Below, in pieces: positions 42,988-52,252 of a stretch of 64,000 bases of DNA (its first letter is position 1; each line of letters opens with the position of its first letter). The notes beneath the pieces are model-generated. The model was given only the letters and a program-made list of their open reading frames with translations. It searched no databases and was not told the DNA's origin. Position numbers and translations under genes: made by a program. This DNA is from Maledivibacter sp. (lineage in GTDB: Bacteria; Bacillota; Clostridia; Peptostreptococcales; Caminicellaceae): the NCBI GenBank assembly GCA_025210375.1, contig JAOASB010000041.1, forward strand, positions 1 through 64,000. Direction: 5' to 3'.

Positions 42988-43161
42988 TAAAGTATAATAA
43001 AATTTACAATCTTCAAGGAGTCATAAATACCATTTCAAAAAAATTCAATATTTACAAAAAAATGAAAATTATCTGCAAACCCTATATGAAAAATGCTATA
43101 ATATAATTAGTGGGTCAACCCTTTTCCCGATATTCAATAGATTTTGGAGGTGCTTTTTATA

Positions 43162-44352
43162 ATGGCAATAAAGTATTCTGATCGTATGGAGGGTATTAAG
43201 GCTTCGGAAATCCGTGAGCTATTGAAGCTTACTGTTAGACCAGAGGTTATATCCTTTGCAGGTGGATTACCGGCACCAGAAGTATTTCCTGTTGAAGAAA
43301 TGAAGAAGGTGTCCTTAAAGGTTCTAGAAGAAAGTGGACAGCAAGCACTTCAGTATAGTCCTACAGAGGGATTCCCTCCTTTAAGAGAAAAGATTGCTAA
43401 AAGAATGGAGCAGGTTGGTGTTTTTACAGCCCCAGATAATATTCTGATTACAAATGGTTCCCAACAAGGACTTGATTTCAGTGGTAAAATATTTTTAAAT
43501 CCCGATGATATTGTTATTGTTGAGAGTCCAAGCTATTTAGGAGCAATAAACGCTTTTAAAGCATATCAATGTAAATTCCTTGAAATACCAACAGATGATG
43601 ATGGAATGATCATAGAAGAGTTAGAAAAGGCCCTTAAGGCCAATGAGAATATCAAGATGATTTATGTAATTCCAGATTTCCAAAATCCATCGGGAAGAAC
43701 ATGGTCATTAGATAGACGTAAGAGACTTATAGAGATAGCAAATAAATATGATTTACCTGTTGTGGAAGACAATCCATATGGAGAATTAAGATTTGAGGGT
43801 AAAAGATTGCCTTCAATCAAGTCTCTGGATACAGAGGGTAGAGTAATATTCCTTGGTACATTTTCTAAAACATTTTGTCCTGGACTTAGGATAGGTTGGG
43901 TATGTGCCAGTGATGAAGTACTAAATAAGTATATCCTAGTTAAGCAAGGTGCAGACCTTCAAAGTAACTCTATGTCACAAAGAGAACTGGATGCTTTCCT
44001 GGAGGTGTATGATTTAGACGAGCATATAGAAAAAATCAAGAAGTTATATAAGGGTCGTCGTGATCTTATGCTCAAAACAATGAAAGAGCATTTTCCAGAG
44101 GAAGTAAAATATACTCATCCAGAGGGTGGATTATTTACTTGGGCTGTATTACCTGAGCATATAAATACAAGGGAACTTATGCAAAAGGCCCTTAAAAGAA
44201 ACGTCGCATTTGTGCCAGGAGGCTCCTTCTTTCCCAATGGGGGTAATGAGAACACAATGCGTATCAATTACTCTAATATGCCTGAGGAGAGAATCGTTGA
44301 AGGTATTATAATATTAGGGGAAGTTATTAAAGAAGCCTTAAGTATAAAATAA
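43162..44352 (+). CDS. PLP-dependent class I/II aminotransferase (LysN/2-aminoadipate type)
   Basis: A 396-aa PLP enzyme of the group that includes 2-aminoadipate aminotransferases and the catalytic part of MocR regulators. Motifs: ISFAGGLPAPEVFP, LQYSPTEGFPPLREKIA, LITNGSQQGLDF, IPDFQNPSGRTW, and FLGTFSKTFCPGLRIGW with the PLP lysine at about residue 239. There is no GntR DNA-binding domain, so it is an enzyme and not a regulator. ATG 43162 lies 13 bp after GGAGGTG; a TTG at 43144 overlaps this site. A terminator follows. Confidence 0.9.
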   Translation: MAIKYSDRMEGIKASEIRELLKLTVRPEVISFAGGLPAPEVFPVEEMKKVSLKVLEESGQQALQYSPTEGFPPLREKIAKRMEQVGVFTAPDNILITNGSQQGLDFSGKIFLNPDDIVIVESPSYLGAINAFKAYQCKFLEIPTDDDGMIIEELEKALKANENIKMIYVIPDFQNPSGRTWSLDRRKRLIEIANKYDLPVVEDNPYGELRFEGKRLPSIKSLDTEGRVIFLGTFSKTFCPGLRIGWVCASDEVLNKYILVKQGADLQSNSMSQRELDAFLEVYDLDEHIEKIKKLYKGRRDLMLKTMKEHFPEEVKYTHPEGGLFTWAVLPEHINTRELMQKALKRNVAFVPGGSFFPNGGNENTMRINYSNMPEERIVEGIIILGEVIKEALSIK

Positions 44353-44360
44353 AGCAATTA

Positions 44361-44388
44361 AAAGCTGTACCCTTTGGTGCAGCTTTTT
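44361..44388 (+). terminator. Terminator after the aminotransferase gene
   Basis: AAAGCTGTACC and GGTGCAGCTTT arms (one G-T pair) with a short loop, followed by TTGG. Confidence 0.8.
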
Positions 44389-44427
44389 GGTAATTTTCAA
44401 CAAAAATATATAATTATATTTTTGTTG

Positions 44428-44456
44428 TTGAATAAATTGTAATCTAATGATATAAT
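44428..44456 (+). promoter_or_regulatory. Sigma-A type promoter of rpsF-ssb-rpsR
   Basis: TTGAAT (44428-44433), a spacer of 17 bp and a perfect TATAAT (44451-44456). The leader of about 75 bp before rpsF contains GGGCC and GACC segments that could fold, but I did not identify a known ribosomal-protein leader motif with certainty. Confidence 0.72.
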
Positions 44457-44533
44457 CTAAAGTTGTGAATATAAAACATATTCTCTCTGCTCTGCTTGAG
44501 TAGGGCCACAAAGACCATAGGGAGGTGTAAAAG

Positions 44534-44821
44534 ATGAGAAAGTATGAAGCGATGTTCATATTAAGACCAGATCTTGAAGAAGAAAAGAGAAATGAGTTAA
44601 TCGAAAAATTTAAAACAATCATTTCAAATGATGGTGAAGTTGAAGAGTTTAACGAGTGGGGCTTAAAAAAGTTAGCCTATGAGATTAACAAGCTTAAAGA
44701 GGGCTATTATGTACTAGCTAATTTCAAAGCAAATACAGATTTGCCTAAGGAATTAGAAAGAAATTTCAGAATTTCAGACGATGTTATCAGATATATGGTT
44801 ATCAATTTAGAGGCGAAATAA
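44534..44821 (+). CDS. rpsF: 30S ribosomal protein S6
   Basis: A 95-aa ribosomal protein that binds 16S rRNA with S18 in the platform of the small subunit. MRKYEAMFILRPDLEEEKRNELIEKF and FNEWGLKKLAYEINKLKEGYYVL (quoted in parts) are standard for S6. GGGAGGTG precedes the ATG. It starts the conserved rpsF-ssb-rpsR operon; the close downstream genes fit. Confidence 0.97.
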   Translation: MRKYEAMFILRPDLEEEKRNELIEKFKTIISNDGEVEEFNEWGLKKLAYEINKLKEGYYVLANFKANTDLPKELERNFRISDDVIRYMVINLEAK

Positions 44822-44851
44822 AAAGTGTAAAAACAATAAGGTGGGGATTAA

Positions 44852-45262
44852 ATGAATAGTGTAGTTTTAATTGGAAGACTTACCAGAGATCCTGAGCTTC
44901 GCTTTACAGCAGGTAGCGGTAAAGCAGTTGCCACCTTTTCTATTGCAGTGGATAGACCATTTTCTAAGAATAATGAAGCAGATTTTTTCAGAATAGTTGT
45001 TTGGGGAAAAACAGGTGAAAACTGTGCCAATTATTTAGCAAAAGGCAGATTGGTTGGTGTACAGGGTAGACTTCAAAATAATAATTATCAGACTAATACA
45101 GGCGAAAAAAGATATTCAACTGAAGTTGTTGCAGATAGAGTAGAATTTCTAGAATGGGGAAATAAAAGAGAAAATAATAATTTAGATCCCCAATTCCCAG
45201 ACTTCAATGATGGTGCAGATGGATTTCAAGCTATAGAGGACGATGATGACGTTCCATTCTAG
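44852..45262 (+). CDS. ssb: Single-stranded DNA-binding protein
   Basis: A 136-aa SSB with one OB-fold (about residues 1-108). NSVVLIGRLTRDPELRFTAGSGKAVATFSIAVDRPF is typical (quoted in part), and the acidic C-terminal tip DDDVPF is the binding site for partner proteins. It protects single-stranded DNA in replication and repair. Operon position between rpsF and rpsR is conserved. Confidence 0.97.
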   Translation: MNSVVLIGRLTRDPELRFTAGSGKAVATFSIAVDRPFSKNNEADFFRIVVWGKTGENCANYLAKGRLVGVQGRLQNNNYQTNTGEKRYSTEVVADRVEFLEWGNKRENNNLDPQFPDFNDGADGFQAIEDDDDVPF

Positions 45263-45280
45263 GACAAGGAGGGGAAATTA

Positions 45281-45505
45281 GTGAGAAGAGGAAGAAAGAG
45301 AAAAAAGATTTGTAGCTTTTGTGCTAACAAAGTTAAAGAAATAGATTATAAAGATACTAAGTTTTTACAAAAGTATGTAACTGATAGAGGTAAAATTCTT
45401 CCAAGAAGAATAACTGGTAACTGTGCGCATCACCAAAGACAGTTAACTACAGCTATCAAAAGATCAAGAATTATGGCATTATTACCATTTACAGTTGGTG
45501 AATAA
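45281..45505 (+). CDS. rpsR: 30S ribosomal protein S18
   Basis: A 74-aa ribosomal protein. The S18 signature is [40 protein letters not shown] (quoted in part), including cysteines of the zinc-binding (C+) form: C-x2-C early and a later C-x2-H (NCAHH). GTG start with AAGGAGG upstream. It is followed by a strong terminator. Confidence 0.96.
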   Translation: MRRGRKRKKICSFCANKVKEIDYKDTKFLQKYVTDRGKILPRRITGNCAHHQRQLTTAIKRSRIMALLPFTVGE

Positions 45506-45519
45506 AAGAGATATACAAA

Positions 45520-45550
45520 AGAGGAGCAATATATTGCTTCTCTTTTTTTA
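45520..45550 (+). terminator. Terminator of rpsF-ssb-rpsR
   Basis: AGAGGAGCAAT and ATTGCTTCTCT (one G-T pair) with almost no loop, followed by TTTTTTTATA. Confidence 0.87.
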
Positions 45551-45708
45551 TATCAAGGAAATTAATAGATTTTATGGTAATAGCAAATATTACCATAAAG
45601 GTGTGGTATAATAGTAAAAACTAGGTTATATCATGGAATTGATATAATTTTGGATTATATATACATATCCCATGTATATTTGTTATAATGTATTAGGGAG
45701 GGAATAGT

Positions 45709-46035
45709 ATGTCCTTTGGTGATAATGGTATAGATATTACAAAAAATATAAAGATAATAGAATGGCTAAAGAGTGAGCTGCTTTCTTCTATAGCGTCATT
45801 ATTTGAGCTGCTAGTTAGAGGAATCAAGGGGAAGCAGGAAGCTATAGCTGATATCCTTGCTAATATTATTTTAGTTACCTATGTATTGGGAAGAAGACTG
45901 GGTATAAGCTATTCCAATTTGGATATGCGTGTCGATGATAAAATTAAACTAGGGGTTTTAGAAGATCATAAGGTTGAGAGCTGGTTCGGAGATCTATCAA
46001 GCTTAAAAAAACATATGGATAGAAATAGTAAATAA
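45709..46035 (+). CDS. MazG-like family protein
   Basis: A 108-aa all-helical protein of the MazG-like group (Pfam MazG-like): IIEWLKSELLSSIASLFELLVRG, then EAIADILANIILVTYVLGRRLGIS (quoted in parts). The E-x-x-D pattern typical of MazG metal sites is only partly visible. It could be an NTP pyrophosphatase or a scaffold; the activity is unproven. AGGGAGG precedes the ATG; 25 bp later the DUF2232 gene follows. Confidence 0.8.
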   Translation: MSFGDNGIDITKNIKIIEWLKSELLSSIASLFELLVRGIKGKQEAIADILANIILVTYVLGRRLGISYSNLDMRVDDKIKLGVLEDHKVESWFGDLSSLKKHMDRNSK

Positions 46036-46059
46036 TAGAAGCTTAGGGAGTGAATATAT

Positions 46060-47007
46060 TTGAATACACGAAACAAAACTAGTGCAATGGTTGAATCAGC
46101 CTTGATAACAGCAATAGCCGTTATTTTCACTTTAGTCAGTATGTATATACCTGTTTTAAATGTATTATTAATGTTTCTACCGGCTCCTTTCATCGTAATT
46201 GGGGCAAAAAATGGATTGAAATATAACATACTGTCACTTATAGCAGCGGGGATCATGATAGGTACTTTTACAGGACCATTAAGAGCAGTGATATTTTTAG
46301 GAACCACTGGATTATCTTCGGCTTTTATGGGATATATGATTCAGAAAAAAAATTCATCCAATTTGATAATTCTTGTTGGAACTATTGCATCCATAGTAGG
46401 CATGATAATTAACTTTGCATTGATGCCTAAAATCTTTGGCTTCGGGCCTTTAGAAGCCTTAGAAAATACATTTGTTCAGGCTAGGGAAATGTATAAAGGA
46501 TTCTCCGGATTTCCTGGTATAGATCCTGCCCAGCTGGATCAAGTTTTGAATGTTCTAGATCAAATGAAAAAGCTTGCTTTATTAGTATTCCCGTCTAGTA
46601 TAATTGTTGCATCTGTAGTAACAACATATATAAACTATATTGCTTCAGGGGCCATTTTAAGAAGGACAGGCTTTGATATACGAAAGCCAAATAAATTATC
46701 CCATTTTAGGCTGCCGGCCAATTTTATGATGGGATCATTGGTAATAGTACTTTTGACTTATTTAGCAAATAGATTTAATATTGTCAAATCTGTTGCTTTA
46801 AATTTTAATATGATGCTTTTATTCCAAGAGATTTTTACACTACAAGGACTTGCAGTTGCTAGTTTCTTTTTGGAAAAAAATAATTTGGGTAATGGATTGA
46901 GAAGAACCATTTTAGTATTTGCCTATATTATACCGATTACAAGGGGTATTTCATTTTTCATGGGACTAACTGATGTTGTGCTTAATATAAGAAAACTTGA
47001 GAGCTAA
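46060..47007 (+). CDS. yybS: DUF2232 (YybS) family membrane protein
   Basis: A 315-aa integral membrane protein with about eight helices, resembling ECF-type transporter S components. MVESALITAIAVIFTLVSMYIPVL, PFIVIGAKNGLKYNILSLIAAGIMIG and SLVIVLLTYLANRF are typical (quoted in parts). Start TTG 9 bp after AGGGAG. Position before gdpP and rplI is conserved in Firmicutes. Its function is unknown. Confidence 0.9.
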   Translation: MNTRNKTSAMVESALITAIAVIFTLVSMYIPVLNVLLMFLPAPFIVIGAKNGLKYNILSLIAAGIMIGTFTGPLRAVIFLGTTGLSSAFMGYMIQKKNSSNLIILVGTIASIVGMIINFALMPKIFGFGPLEALENTFVQAREMYKGFSGFPGIDPAQLDQVLNVLDQMKKLALLVFPSSIIVASVVTTYINYIASGAILRRTGFDIRKPNKLSHFRLPANFMMGSLVIVLLTYLANRFNIVKSVALNFNMMLLFQEIFTLQGLAVASFFLEKNNLGNGLRRTILVFAYIIPITRGISFFMGLTDVVLNIRKLES

Positions 47008-47022
47008 GTTTGGAGTGTAATT

Positions 47023-49017
47023 ATGAATAATAAAAGATTTCTTAAAATCTTGATGCCCGATACTAGGATTTATCTATGGATTATTGTGGTATTGGTTATG
47101 ATTATATTTATTTATAATCCATATGTGGGAGCTTGTGGGATAGTTTTAATGGTATATCTAATTTATCATAATTGGAAATCCAATCATATACGTAAAAATA
47201 AATGGAAGAAGTATATTGAGAATTTATCTACAGAGATTGATTCAGTAGCAAGGTATTCCTTACTTAATTTACCCATACCCTTAACCATAGTAGAATTTGA
47301 TGGAAATATATCATGGTATAATTCAAAATTTATCGATATGATGGAAGAGAAGGATATATTGGATAAAAATATAGAGGATATTGTACCTGCCATTGAGATC
47401 AATAAGCTTTTAGAAGAAGAAAAGGAAAAAATCAAAGATATAAAAATCAAGGATAAAATCTATCAAGTTCGTTACAATGTAGTAAAGCTCGATAATGAAA
47501 ATGAGGAAAGATATATTATAATGTTGTATTGGATAGAAAATACTAATTTTTATAATCTAAAGACAAAGTATAATAATGAAAAACCCAATATAGCATTTAT
47601 CCAGGTAGATAATTATGATGATGTTTTGAAAAAAACTGAGGAAGAATATAGACCTTTAGTTACTGCGGAAATAGATAGAAACATAAATTTATGGGTTTCA
47701 AGAATGAATGGATTAGTAAAAAAATATCAAAAAGATAAATATGTAGTTGTTTTTGAAAATAGATATCTTGATAATTTAGAGGCAAAAAAATTTACAATAT
47801 TAGATGATATAAGGGAGCTTGATCTAGGAAATGAAATTCCACCAACACTAAGCATAGGTGTTGGTGTTAATGGGAAAAATTTAAGCCGTTTAGAAGAATT
47901 TGCGTCATCGGCTTTGGAATTAGCCTTAGGTAGAGGTGGAGATCAAGCTGTAGTTAGAAAGATAGATGCCTTTGAATTTTATGGTGGAAAAACTAAAGCA
48001 GTAGAAAAAAGAAATAAGGTGAAGGCCAGAATAATTGCCCATGCTTTGAGACAATTAATTGATCAAAGTAACAAGGTAATAATAATGGGTCATCAGTCTC
48101 CTGATATGGATAGCTTTGGTGCAGCAATAGGAGTATATAGGGCTGTAATCAATAGAGGGAAAAAGCCATACATAGTTATAAATGGAGTAAATGCAGCTAT
48201 TGAAAATGTATACAATAAATTTAAAGGTAATGAAGAATATAAGTTTATAAGCAGTGATGAGGCCCTAGAGATTTTTGGTGAGAAGGATTTGATTGTGGTA
48301 GTAGATACCCATAGACCTAGCTTTACTGAGTGTCCAAGGCTCATAGATAACAGTGATAGAATAGTTCTTATAGACCACCATAGAAGGGGAACAGAGTTTA
48401 TAGAAGATACGGTTCTTACCTATTTAGAACCCTATGCATCATCGACCTGTGAGCTTGTTACAGAGATTCTTCAATATATGGAAGCTAAAATAAATTTGGA
48501 AAAAATAGAAGCCGAGGCAATGCTAGGTGGAATAACTGTTGATACCAAGAATTTTGCCCTTAAAACCGGTGTAAGAACCTTTGAGGCGGCTTCCCTATTA
48601 AGAAGAGCTGGGGCAGATACCACAGAGGTAAGGCAGTTGTTTCAAGATGATCTAACTACATTTATAGCTAAGGCAAATGTGGTTAGAAATGCACAAATAG
48701 TTAAGGACAGTATAGCTATATCAGTATGCGATGAGAATATTAAGAATCCTCAATTAGTAGTTGCTCAAGGTGCAGACGAGCTTTTAAATATAAGAGGGAT
48801 AAATACATCCTTTGTAATTGGAACTAAAGAAGATAATATAGTATTTATAAGTGGAAGATCTTTAGGTGAAATAAATGTACAAAGGATATTAGAAAAATTA
48901 GGGGGTGGAGGACATCTTACTGTAGCTGGGGCACAGCTAAAGGATGTGACCACCTATGAAGCAAAGAATATGCTAATAAATGTGATTGAAGAATACTTGG
49001 AGGAAGGTGAGAAGTAA
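47023..49017 (+). CDS. gdpP: c-di-AMP phosphodiesterase GdpP (DHH/DHHA1)
   Basis: A 664-aa membrane protein that hydrolyses cyclic di-AMP. Order: two N-terminal membrane segments (about residues 15-50), a PAS-like domain, a degenerate GGDEF domain (about 175-310), then DHH with [15 protein letters not shown] (about 352-366), [19 protein letters not shown] and the DHHA1 end [13 protein letters not shown]. The DHH motif residues needed for two metals are intact. The stop codon overlaps the rplI start (ATGA), which links c-di-AMP breakdown to ribosomal protein synthesis. Confidence 0.95.
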   Translation: MNNKRFLKILMPDTRIYLWIIVVLVMIIFIYNPYVGACGIVLMVYLIYHNWKSNHIRKNKWKKYIENLSTEIDSVARYSLLNLPIPLTIVEFDGNISWYNSKFIDMMEEKDILDKNIEDIVPAIEINKLLEEEKEKIKDIKIKDKIYQVRYNVVKLDNENEERYIIMLYWIENTNFYNLKTKYNNEKPNIAFIQVDNYDDVLKKTEEEYRPLVTAEIDRNINLWVSRMNGLVKKYQKDKYVVVFENRYLDNLEAKKFTILDDIRELDLGNEIPPTLSIGVGVNGKNLSRLEEFASSALELALGRGGDQAVVRKIDAFEFYGGKTKAVEKRNKVKARIIAHALRQLIDQSNKVIIMGHQSPDMDSFGAAIGVYRAVINRGKKPYIVINGVNAAIENVYNKFKGNEEYKFISSDEALEIFGEKDLIVVVDTHRPSFTECPRLIDNSDRIVLIDHHRRGTEFIEDTVLTYLEPYASSTCELVTEILQYMEAKINLEKIEAEAMLGGITVDTKNFALKTGVRTFEAASLLRRAGADTTEVRQLFQDDLTTFIAKANVVRNAQIVKDSIAISVCDENIKNPQLVVAQGADELLNIRGINTSFVIGTKEDNIVFISGRSLGEINVQRILEKLGGGGHLTVAGAQLKDVTTYEAKNMLINVIEEYLEEGEK

Positions 49018-49463
49018 TGAAGGTAATATTACTAAAGGATATCAAAGGAACAGGGAAAAAGGGAGATGTCATCAATACAAGCGATGGACACGCAAGAAAT
49101 TACTTGATTCCAAGGGGCTTGGCTAAAGAAGCAACCCAAGGTAACATAAAAAGTCTTAAAGCTCAGAAGGCATCTGAAAAGAAGAGACAAGATAATGAAG
49201 TAAATGAGGCAAAACAGCTGGCTGAAAAGATTTCTAATATAACGCTTAAATTTAAGAGTAAAGCAGGAGATGGGGGTAAGCTCTTTGGATCAATAACCAC
49301 TAAGGATATAGCTGCTAAATTAAAAAAGGATCATAAAATAAATATTGATAAGAGAAAAATGGTTTTAGATGGACATATAAAGGAGCTAGGAGCCATATAT
49401 GTGGAAGTAAAGGTTTATCCGGAAATAAGTGCAAAGATGAAGATTGAAGTTACAGCTGAATAA
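49017..49463 (+). CDS. rplI: 50S ribosomal protein L9
   Basis: A 148-aa ribosomal protein with the N-terminal motif [36 protein letters not shown] (quoted in part), a long connecting helix and a C-terminal domain ([14 protein letters not shown]). It overlaps gdpP by 1 bp. In many Firmicutes dnaB follows directly; here 11 kb of signalling genes intervene. Confidence 0.97.
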   Translation: MKVILLKDIKGTGKKGDVINTSDGHARNYLIPRGLAKEATQGNIKSLKAQKASEKKRQDNEVNEAKQLAEKISNITLKFKSKAGDGGKLFGSITTKDIAAKLKKDHKINIDKRKMVLDGHIKELGAIYVEVKVYPEISAKMKIEVTAE

Positions 49464-49467
49464 AAAA

Positions 49468-49508
49468 GTAAAAATTACATGATAATTCGATAATATTGTA
49501 AAAATTAC
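49468..49508 (+). promoter_or_regulatory. Two palindromic activator sites for the CheW-like/MCP operon
   Basis: GTAAAAATTAC at 49468-49478 and 49498-49508, centres 30 bp apart (about three helical turns). The second is centred 104 bp upstream of the -24 GG at 49607. The same palindrome pair occurs before the second MCP gene at the same distance. The NtrC-type regulator encoded at 52253 is the likely binder. Confidence 0.72.
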
Positions 49509-49510
49509 AT

Positions 49511-49556
49511 AGAAATAGACCTAATGAATTAAATCAATTCATTAGGTCTATTTCTA
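49511..49556. terminator. Perfect 20-bp inverted repeat after rplI (terminator)
   Basis: AGAAATAGACCTAATGAATT (49511-49530) and its exact complement (49536-49555) with an AAATC loop. It lies between the activator sites and the sigma-54 promoter. The following T-run is weak, but stem strength supports termination of the rplI transcript. Confidence 0.75.
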
Positions 49557-49605
49557 TTGTATTGATTTTAAAGGAATTTAGAAACTTATGGACTTTTAAG
49601 GATTT

Positions 49606-49621
49606 TGGTACAATTCTTGCT
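49606..49621 (+). promoter_or_regulatory. Sigma-54 promoter of the CheW-like/MCP operon
   Basis: TGGTACAATTCTTGCT has GG at 49607-49608 and GC at 49619-49620 with exactly 10 bp between. It matches TGGCAC-N5-TTGC at all but one of the most conserved positions. It lies about 70 bp before the first gene. Confidence 0.8.
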
Positions 49622-49690
49622 ACTTATTTTAAGTAATAGATATCATAAAGAATTATAGGGATTTTATATAATTATGTTTGGAGGGAAAGG

Positions 49691-50119
49691 ATGGTGGATC
49701 TAATCTTATTTAAAACTGAAAATTATCGATTAGTAGTCAAACAATCGGATATATTGTTGGTCTTAAGCAAAAAGGAAAAGTTTTCAAATGACCAACAAAA
49801 AATAAAAACTTTTAATGAGATACGGGATATTCGACCTATAAATAGGGAATATTCAAATGCCACACAATTTATATACTTTGATGGAGATCAGCAATTAGAA
49901 TGCTTGGGTGTTTCTGATATCCAATATTTTGAAGACTTCAATGAAGATGATATAGTTCATTTTCCAGAAAATGAAAGTCGTGATGGTATCATAGGGTTCA
50001 TAAATACAGGAAAAGACATAGTACCCATTATAGATATTTTAAGCTTCTCATTTCGATGGATAAACAAATCAAAGGGCTATAACTATGGGTCAGTGGAATC
50101 TTCTTTAATAAGGGAATAA
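49691..50119 (+). CDS. CheW-like domain protein (divergent)
   Basis: A 142-aa soluble protein. The C-terminal third contains GIIGFINTGKDIVPIIDILSFSF, which resembles the CheW core motif (I-x-G-x2-N-x-R-G-x-I-x-P-x2-D-L). The rest is not clearly recognisable, so it is a divergent CheW-like adaptor at best. It has no membrane segment. AGGGAAAGG precedes the ATG. It is the first gene after a sigma-54 promoter and precedes an MCP by 60 bp, so it may couple that receptor to a CheA kinase encoded elsewhere. Confidence 0.55.
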   Translation: MVDLILFKTENYRLVVKQSDILLVLSKKEKFSNDQQKIKTFNEIRDIRPINREYSNATQFIYFDGDQQLECLGVSDIQYFEDFNEDDIVHFPENESRDGIIGFINTGKDIVPIIDILSFSFRWINKSKGYNYGSVESSLIRE

Positions 50120-50179
50120 TATTATTACTAATTCTATCTAATGGATATCTAATAGGTTTTTATAGGAGGAGAGCATAAT

Positions 50180-51931
50180 ATGAGATTAAAATTACAGGGT
50201 AAATTGCTTTTTATAATTATAGCATTACAATTAATATTTGGTGTAGTAACAATAGTGGCGGCAAAGAATGAAATAACAAATGCTGCAATTTATGAACTTA
50301 ATAAAAAGCTCGATGGAGATTTAAATCTAGGCTATAGCTTGCTTGATAATAAATATCCAGGAGATTGGATGATAAAGGATGAAAAGCTTTATAAGGGCGA
50401 TATATTAATTGGAGATGGAACACTAGAAAATGGAAATTTTGAAATCGTAGACGAAGTATTAGAAAAAACTAATTCAGTTGCAACAATATTTATGAAGAAT
50501 GAAAATGTCAAATTAGAAAATAAAGATGGATATACGGAGGCTCCCTATGTAAGGGTATCGACAAATGTAAAAAAATCCGATGGTAGCAGGGCCGTGGGGA
50601 CAAATCTTTCTGAAAAGGTTGCAAATAACATTGAACAAGGAGAACATTATACAGGGGAAGCAAATGTGGCAGACAAAATATATGAAACCAAATATAAACC
50701 TATTAAGAATAAAAAGGGAGAAGTTCTTGGTATATGGTTCGTTGGGGTAGAGAAAGATGACATTGACCAAGGAGTAGGTAAAATGATCTTTCGTTTTGCC
50801 ATCATTAGTATGGTCTTTATCCTCATAGGTACCATTATTTCTACAGCATTTATTAGAAATATGGTAAAGAAGATAAAAAATATAGTATCTACAATGGCAG
50901 AGGTGGAGAAAAAGAATCTAAATGCTTATTGTGAGGTGAAATCAAATGATGAGATAGGTGATATTGCATTAAGCTTAAATAATCTCACAAAAACATTTAG
51001 AAACTTAATACAAACCTTTAGCAATTCATCTAGAACGGTAACCGAAACTTCGGGTTTGCTATCGGATATTACTGGTCAGACAGTGACCGCCATAGATGAA
51101 GTGGCAAGGGCAATAGAAGAAATCGCTAAGGGCGCTGGAGAACAGGCGAGGGATATGGAGGATAGCACCTATAAAATAAGTGGGTTAGCAAGTGAGATAG
51201 AGACTGTGGCAAAGTCGGCTAAACAAATGAATGATATATCCGATGAAGCAAATGAAATTAGTAATAGTGGAATAAAAATAGTGGAGACCTTAACACAGAA
51301 ATCAAAGGAAACTAATGATGCTACAATGAAGGTAAGTGGTAGTATATTAGAGGTAGATGCAAAGGCTCAAGAAATAGAGAGTATTATAGGAACTATCGGT
51401 CAAATAGCTCAGCAAACAAATCTGCTTGCCCTAAATGCATCTATTGAAGCAGCTAGAGCCGGTGAATATGGTAGAGGATTCTCTGTTGTTGCAGAGGAAA
51501 TTGGGAGCCTTGCTAAGCAATCGGAGCAGTCTGTAAATGATATCAATAATATTATAGAAGGAATACAAACACAGTCTAAAACTGCTGTAGATACAATGAC
51601 CGAGGCAAAGGATATCGTAGAAGAGAATAATAAAATAGTCGATGAAGTTGGAGCAATGTTTAATAATATAATTCATTCTGTAAAAAGACTAACTGAAAAA
51701 ATTAGTGAAATAGAAAAATATAGTGAAAGCATGAACTATAGTAAGGATGAAATCGTGGGTATAATAGAAAATTTATCGGCTATATCTGAGGAAACTTCAG
51801 CCTCTACCCAAGAAATTTCAGCATCCACAGAAGAACAGGTGGCTTCTATACAAGAGATCGCATCATCAAGCCACAATTTAGCAGAAATGGTTAAGGGACT
51901 AGAAAGGGAAATAAATCAATTTAAGTTGTAA
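50180..51931 (+). CDS. Methyl-accepting chemotaxis protein (Cache_3-Cache_2)
   Basis: A 583-aa transmembrane receptor. A first membrane segment ([20 protein letters not shown], residues 9-28) is followed by an extracytoplasmic Cache_3-Cache_2-type domain (about 30-200), a second membrane segment ([20 protein letters not shown]), HAMP (about 229-282) and the signalling domain. Its hairpin tip is [21 protein letters not shown] (about residues 411-431, quoted in part). AGGAGG precedes the ATG. Co-transcribed with the CheW-like gene from a sigma-54 promoter. The ligand, often a small carboxylate in this Cache class, is unknown. Confidence 0.93.
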   Translation: MRLKLQGKLLFIIIALQLIFGVVTIVAAKNEITNAAIYELNKKLDGDLNLGYSLLDNKYPGDWMIKDEKLYKGDILIGDGTLENGNFEIVDEVLEKTNSVATIFMKNENVKLENKDGYTEAPYVRVSTNVKKSDGSRAVGTNLSEKVANNIEQGEHYTGEANVADKIYETKYKPIKNKKGEVLGIWFVGVEKDDIDQGVGKMIFRFAIISMVFILIGTIISTAFIRNMVKKIKNIVSTMAEVEKKNLNAYCEVKSNDEIGDIALSLNNLTKTFRNLIQTFSNSSRTVTETSGLLSDITGQTVTAIDEVARAIEEIAKGAGEQARDMEDSTYKISGLASEIETVAKSAKQMNDISDEANEISNSGIKIVETLTQKSKETNDATMKVSGSILEVDAKAQEIESIIGTIGQIAQQTNLLALNASIEAARAGEYGRGFSVVAEEIGSLAKQSEQSVNDINNIIEGIQTQSKTAVDTMTEAKDIVEENNKIVDEVGAMFNNIIHSVKRLTEKISEIEKYSESMNYSKDEIVGIIENLSAISEETSASTQEISASTEEQVASIQEIASSSHNLAEMVKGLEREINQFKL

Positions 51932-51942
51932 TATTTACTTAC

Positions 51943-51986
51943 AAAAAATAAACCAGTCATCCCACCGGTTCTTTGGATTATTTTCT
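51943..51986 (+). repeat. Left-end fragment of family C
   Basis: AAAAAATAAACCAGTCATC and GATTATTTTCT match the left ~50 bp of family C elements. The rest is absent. It directly precedes a terminator. Confidence 0.5.
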
Positions 51987-52017
51987 AAAGCCAGTACAAA
52001 TTAGTACTGGCTTTTTT
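51987..52017 (+). terminator. Terminator after the first MCP gene
   Basis: AAAGCCAGTAC and GTACTGGCTTT form an 11-bp stem with a 6-base loop, followed by TTTG. The next ~235 bp to the response-regulator gene hold no recognised feature except AT-rich leader DNA. Confidence 0.87.
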
Positions 52018-52252
52018 GTGAGTCTAAAATTATAAATAGAAAAAATGGGTAATTATCATTAGTTACTATAACAAAGTATTAATATATTGTATAATTATAA
52101 TAGATTAAACATGTCGAATAATGACACTTATTGTAGTGCTATATATTAGGCTGAAAGAGATTGATATAGGTAACCACCTTTAAATTTTATTTAATTCTAT
52201 TGTTGGTGACCTTTGAATGATAGTGTTGATAATTGGATAAGGGGGGACATAA

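Noticed and set aside
51928..51938. GTAATATTTAC at the end of the first MCP gene as a third activator site for the regulator gene.
   Set aside because: Single copy, overlaps the stop codon and has no sigma-54 promoter downstream; likely chance in AT-rich DNA.
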